In this document: piece after piece, positions 63,359 through 64,000 of the stretch
Layout: every line of letters starts with the position of its first letter
Numbering within the stretch: position 1 is the first letter of the stretch
Origin: Thermoproteota archaeon
GTDB lineage: Archaea; Thermoproteota; Thermoprotei_A; EX4484-217-1
Direction of reading: 5' to 3'
Assembly (NCBI GenBank): GCA_029258915.1
Contig: JAPDJU010000005.1
Coordinates: forward strand, 1-64,000
DNA: 64,000 nt
The notes under the pieces: generated by a model
What the model saw: only the letters and a program-made list of their open reading frames with translations
What the model was told of the DNA's origin: nothing
Database searches by the model: none
Made by a program: the position numbers and the translations under genes

Positions 63359-64000
63359 TCACTCCTCGTAATATATCGATTCATTCCACTGTACTGCTAC
63401 AAGTTTTACTGAAATAACATATTCCGAGTTTTCACTGGCGGGCTGTAATACTATGATTCTCCAGCTGCTTTCTAACCCGTCTCCAGGATCCATTTGGACG
63501 CCGAGAAGATTGTAAAGCTGTATTAGTACTTCGGGTTTGCAGTCTCCATCAGCATCAAGAAATACGAGGTCGTTGGTTTCAATTTCGTCTTTTGTAAGTA
63601 TTGTTCCATTAACAACATAGTAGTCTATAAATATTGGTATCGTACCTACGTTATCTACTTCTAAGCTAAACCAAACCATGTATCCTGGATATCCATTGTG
63701 TATTTTAACATATGCAGTATCATTATCTCCATCTCCATCACTATCTACAGTCCATGCTGTAGCCCATGCGCAGTCTTTATCTAACTGCACCCAATATAGG
63801 TCACCGCTAATTACGGCTACCCAGCCTTCACCTGTATAGCTGAAATTTTCACACGTAGGCCATGTATCAGGTGTACCATTATAATCTTTGATTCCGGGTG
63901 GTGGTACTTCATCACCAGTGTATATTCTAACAATTTCAGCATCTACTTCTCCTGTGTTTACTGTCACATTTACTTTTAACGTTTCACTCCACATAGCAAA
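63359..64000 (-). CDS. Second TasA/camelysin-like secreted protein (5' end outside window)
   Basis: The frame runs off the right edge; visible residues start FAMWSETLKVNVTVNTGEVD, the same motif as in the next gene, so the signal peptide lies outside. Two Asp-rich loops (DSDGDGDND and DADGDCKPE) look like calcium-binding loops of the thrombospondin/dockerin type. The mature domain contains GYPGYMVWFSLEVDNVGTIPIFIDYY, parallel to its neighbour. 38 bases separate the two genes, which form one operon with the signal peptidase and DUF5305 genes. Probably a filament subunit. Confidence 0.8.
   Translation of the reverse strand, partial: FAMWSETLKVNVTVNTGEVDAEIVRIYTGDEVPPPGIKDYNGTPDTWPTCENFSYTGEGWVAVISGDLYWVQLDKDCAWATAWTVDSDGDGDNDTAYVKIHNGYPGYMVWFSLEVDNVGTIPIFIDYYVVNGTILTKDEIETNDLVFLDADGDCKPEVLIQLYNLLGVQMDPGDGLESSWRIIVLQPASENSEYVISVKLVAVQWNESIYYEE

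Overview
This window looks like the chromosome of a thermophilic archaeon of the Thermoproteota/TACK group. The informational genes are all archaeal: family-B DNA polymerase with a PCNA-binding tail, archaeal DnaG, TFE, MBF1, an Rpb8-like RNA polymerase subunit (RpoG), a two-domain Sm-like protein, S17e, Pelota, ABCE1, thermosome, PAN, Trm56, archaeosine transglycosylase and a KEOPS Cgi121 subunit. RpoG, the two-domain Sm protein, a solitary 5S rRNA gene and a tRNA gene with an anticodon-loop intron point to the crenarchaeal side. The DNA is A+T-rich, and its structural RNAs (5S rRNA, SRP RNA, tRNAs, one candidate guide RNA) stand out as G+C-rich islands. Many starts follow GGTG or GAGGTG with 6-8 bases to the start codon.

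Layout. 1-3.2 kb: a threonine-breakdown pair (Kbl, SDR-type threonine dehydrogenase), a HAD phosphatase, tRNA-Thr and a small winged-helix regulator. 3.3-7 kb: intron-containing tRNA-Met, a V4R protein, then the 5' half of a tRNA-Pro gene running into a tyrosine integrase that needs a -1 frameshift, two element-like genes, and a solitary 5S rRNA on the minus strand. 7-27 kb: chromosomal core with DUF1512, MetAP, CoaD, PheRS alpha/beta, a candidate H/ACA-like RNA just before tyrS, DnaG, a DHH protein, PolB, RimI, Pelota, a radical SAM enzyme, a nucleotidyltransferase, an M50 protease, SRP RNA, CorA and tRNA-Ser. 27-33 kb: MoeA-like protein, tRNA-Val, and a minus-strand operon MBF1-HflX-Trm56-TFE-cytosine-5 DNA methylase-COG4080. 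32-46 kb: PAN, a PUA protein, a PAC2 protein, archaeosine transglycosylase, an Sm protein, RpoG, a HerA/CedB-like membrane ATPase, an AK6-type kinase, thermosome, S17e, a phosphoribosyltransferase, Cgi121, a 27-residue Glu/Trp micropeptide, a one-ribbon TFS-like protein and ABCE1. 45-53 kb: fructose-1,6-bisphosphate aldolase/phosphatase and triosephosphate isomerase (gluconeogenesis), then a BmpA-type nucleoside ABC importer, tRNA-Arg(CCG) and ArgRS.

55-60.3 kb is a decayed 4.5-kb integrated island between an intact tRNA-Arg(TCG) and a 41-bp copy of its 3' half. It holds a broken integrase, a G+C-richer operon (membrane peptide, UPF0282 hydrolase), a nitroreductase remnant, a NifX-like pair and a truncated DNA methylase. 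A dead methyltransferase gene lies just outside. 60.4-64 kb is a secreted-filament locus: two TasA/camelysin-like proteins, a signal peptidase I with a large membrane domain, and a DUF5305-like membrane protein.

The points most worth following are the Glu/Trp micropeptide, the -1 slippery site in the integrase with its half tRNA-Pro, four conserved genes without an ATG, GTG or TTG start, the TasA/SipW locus, the tRNA-Arg island and the RNA upstream of tyrS. No CRISPR array or intact insertion sequence was seen.
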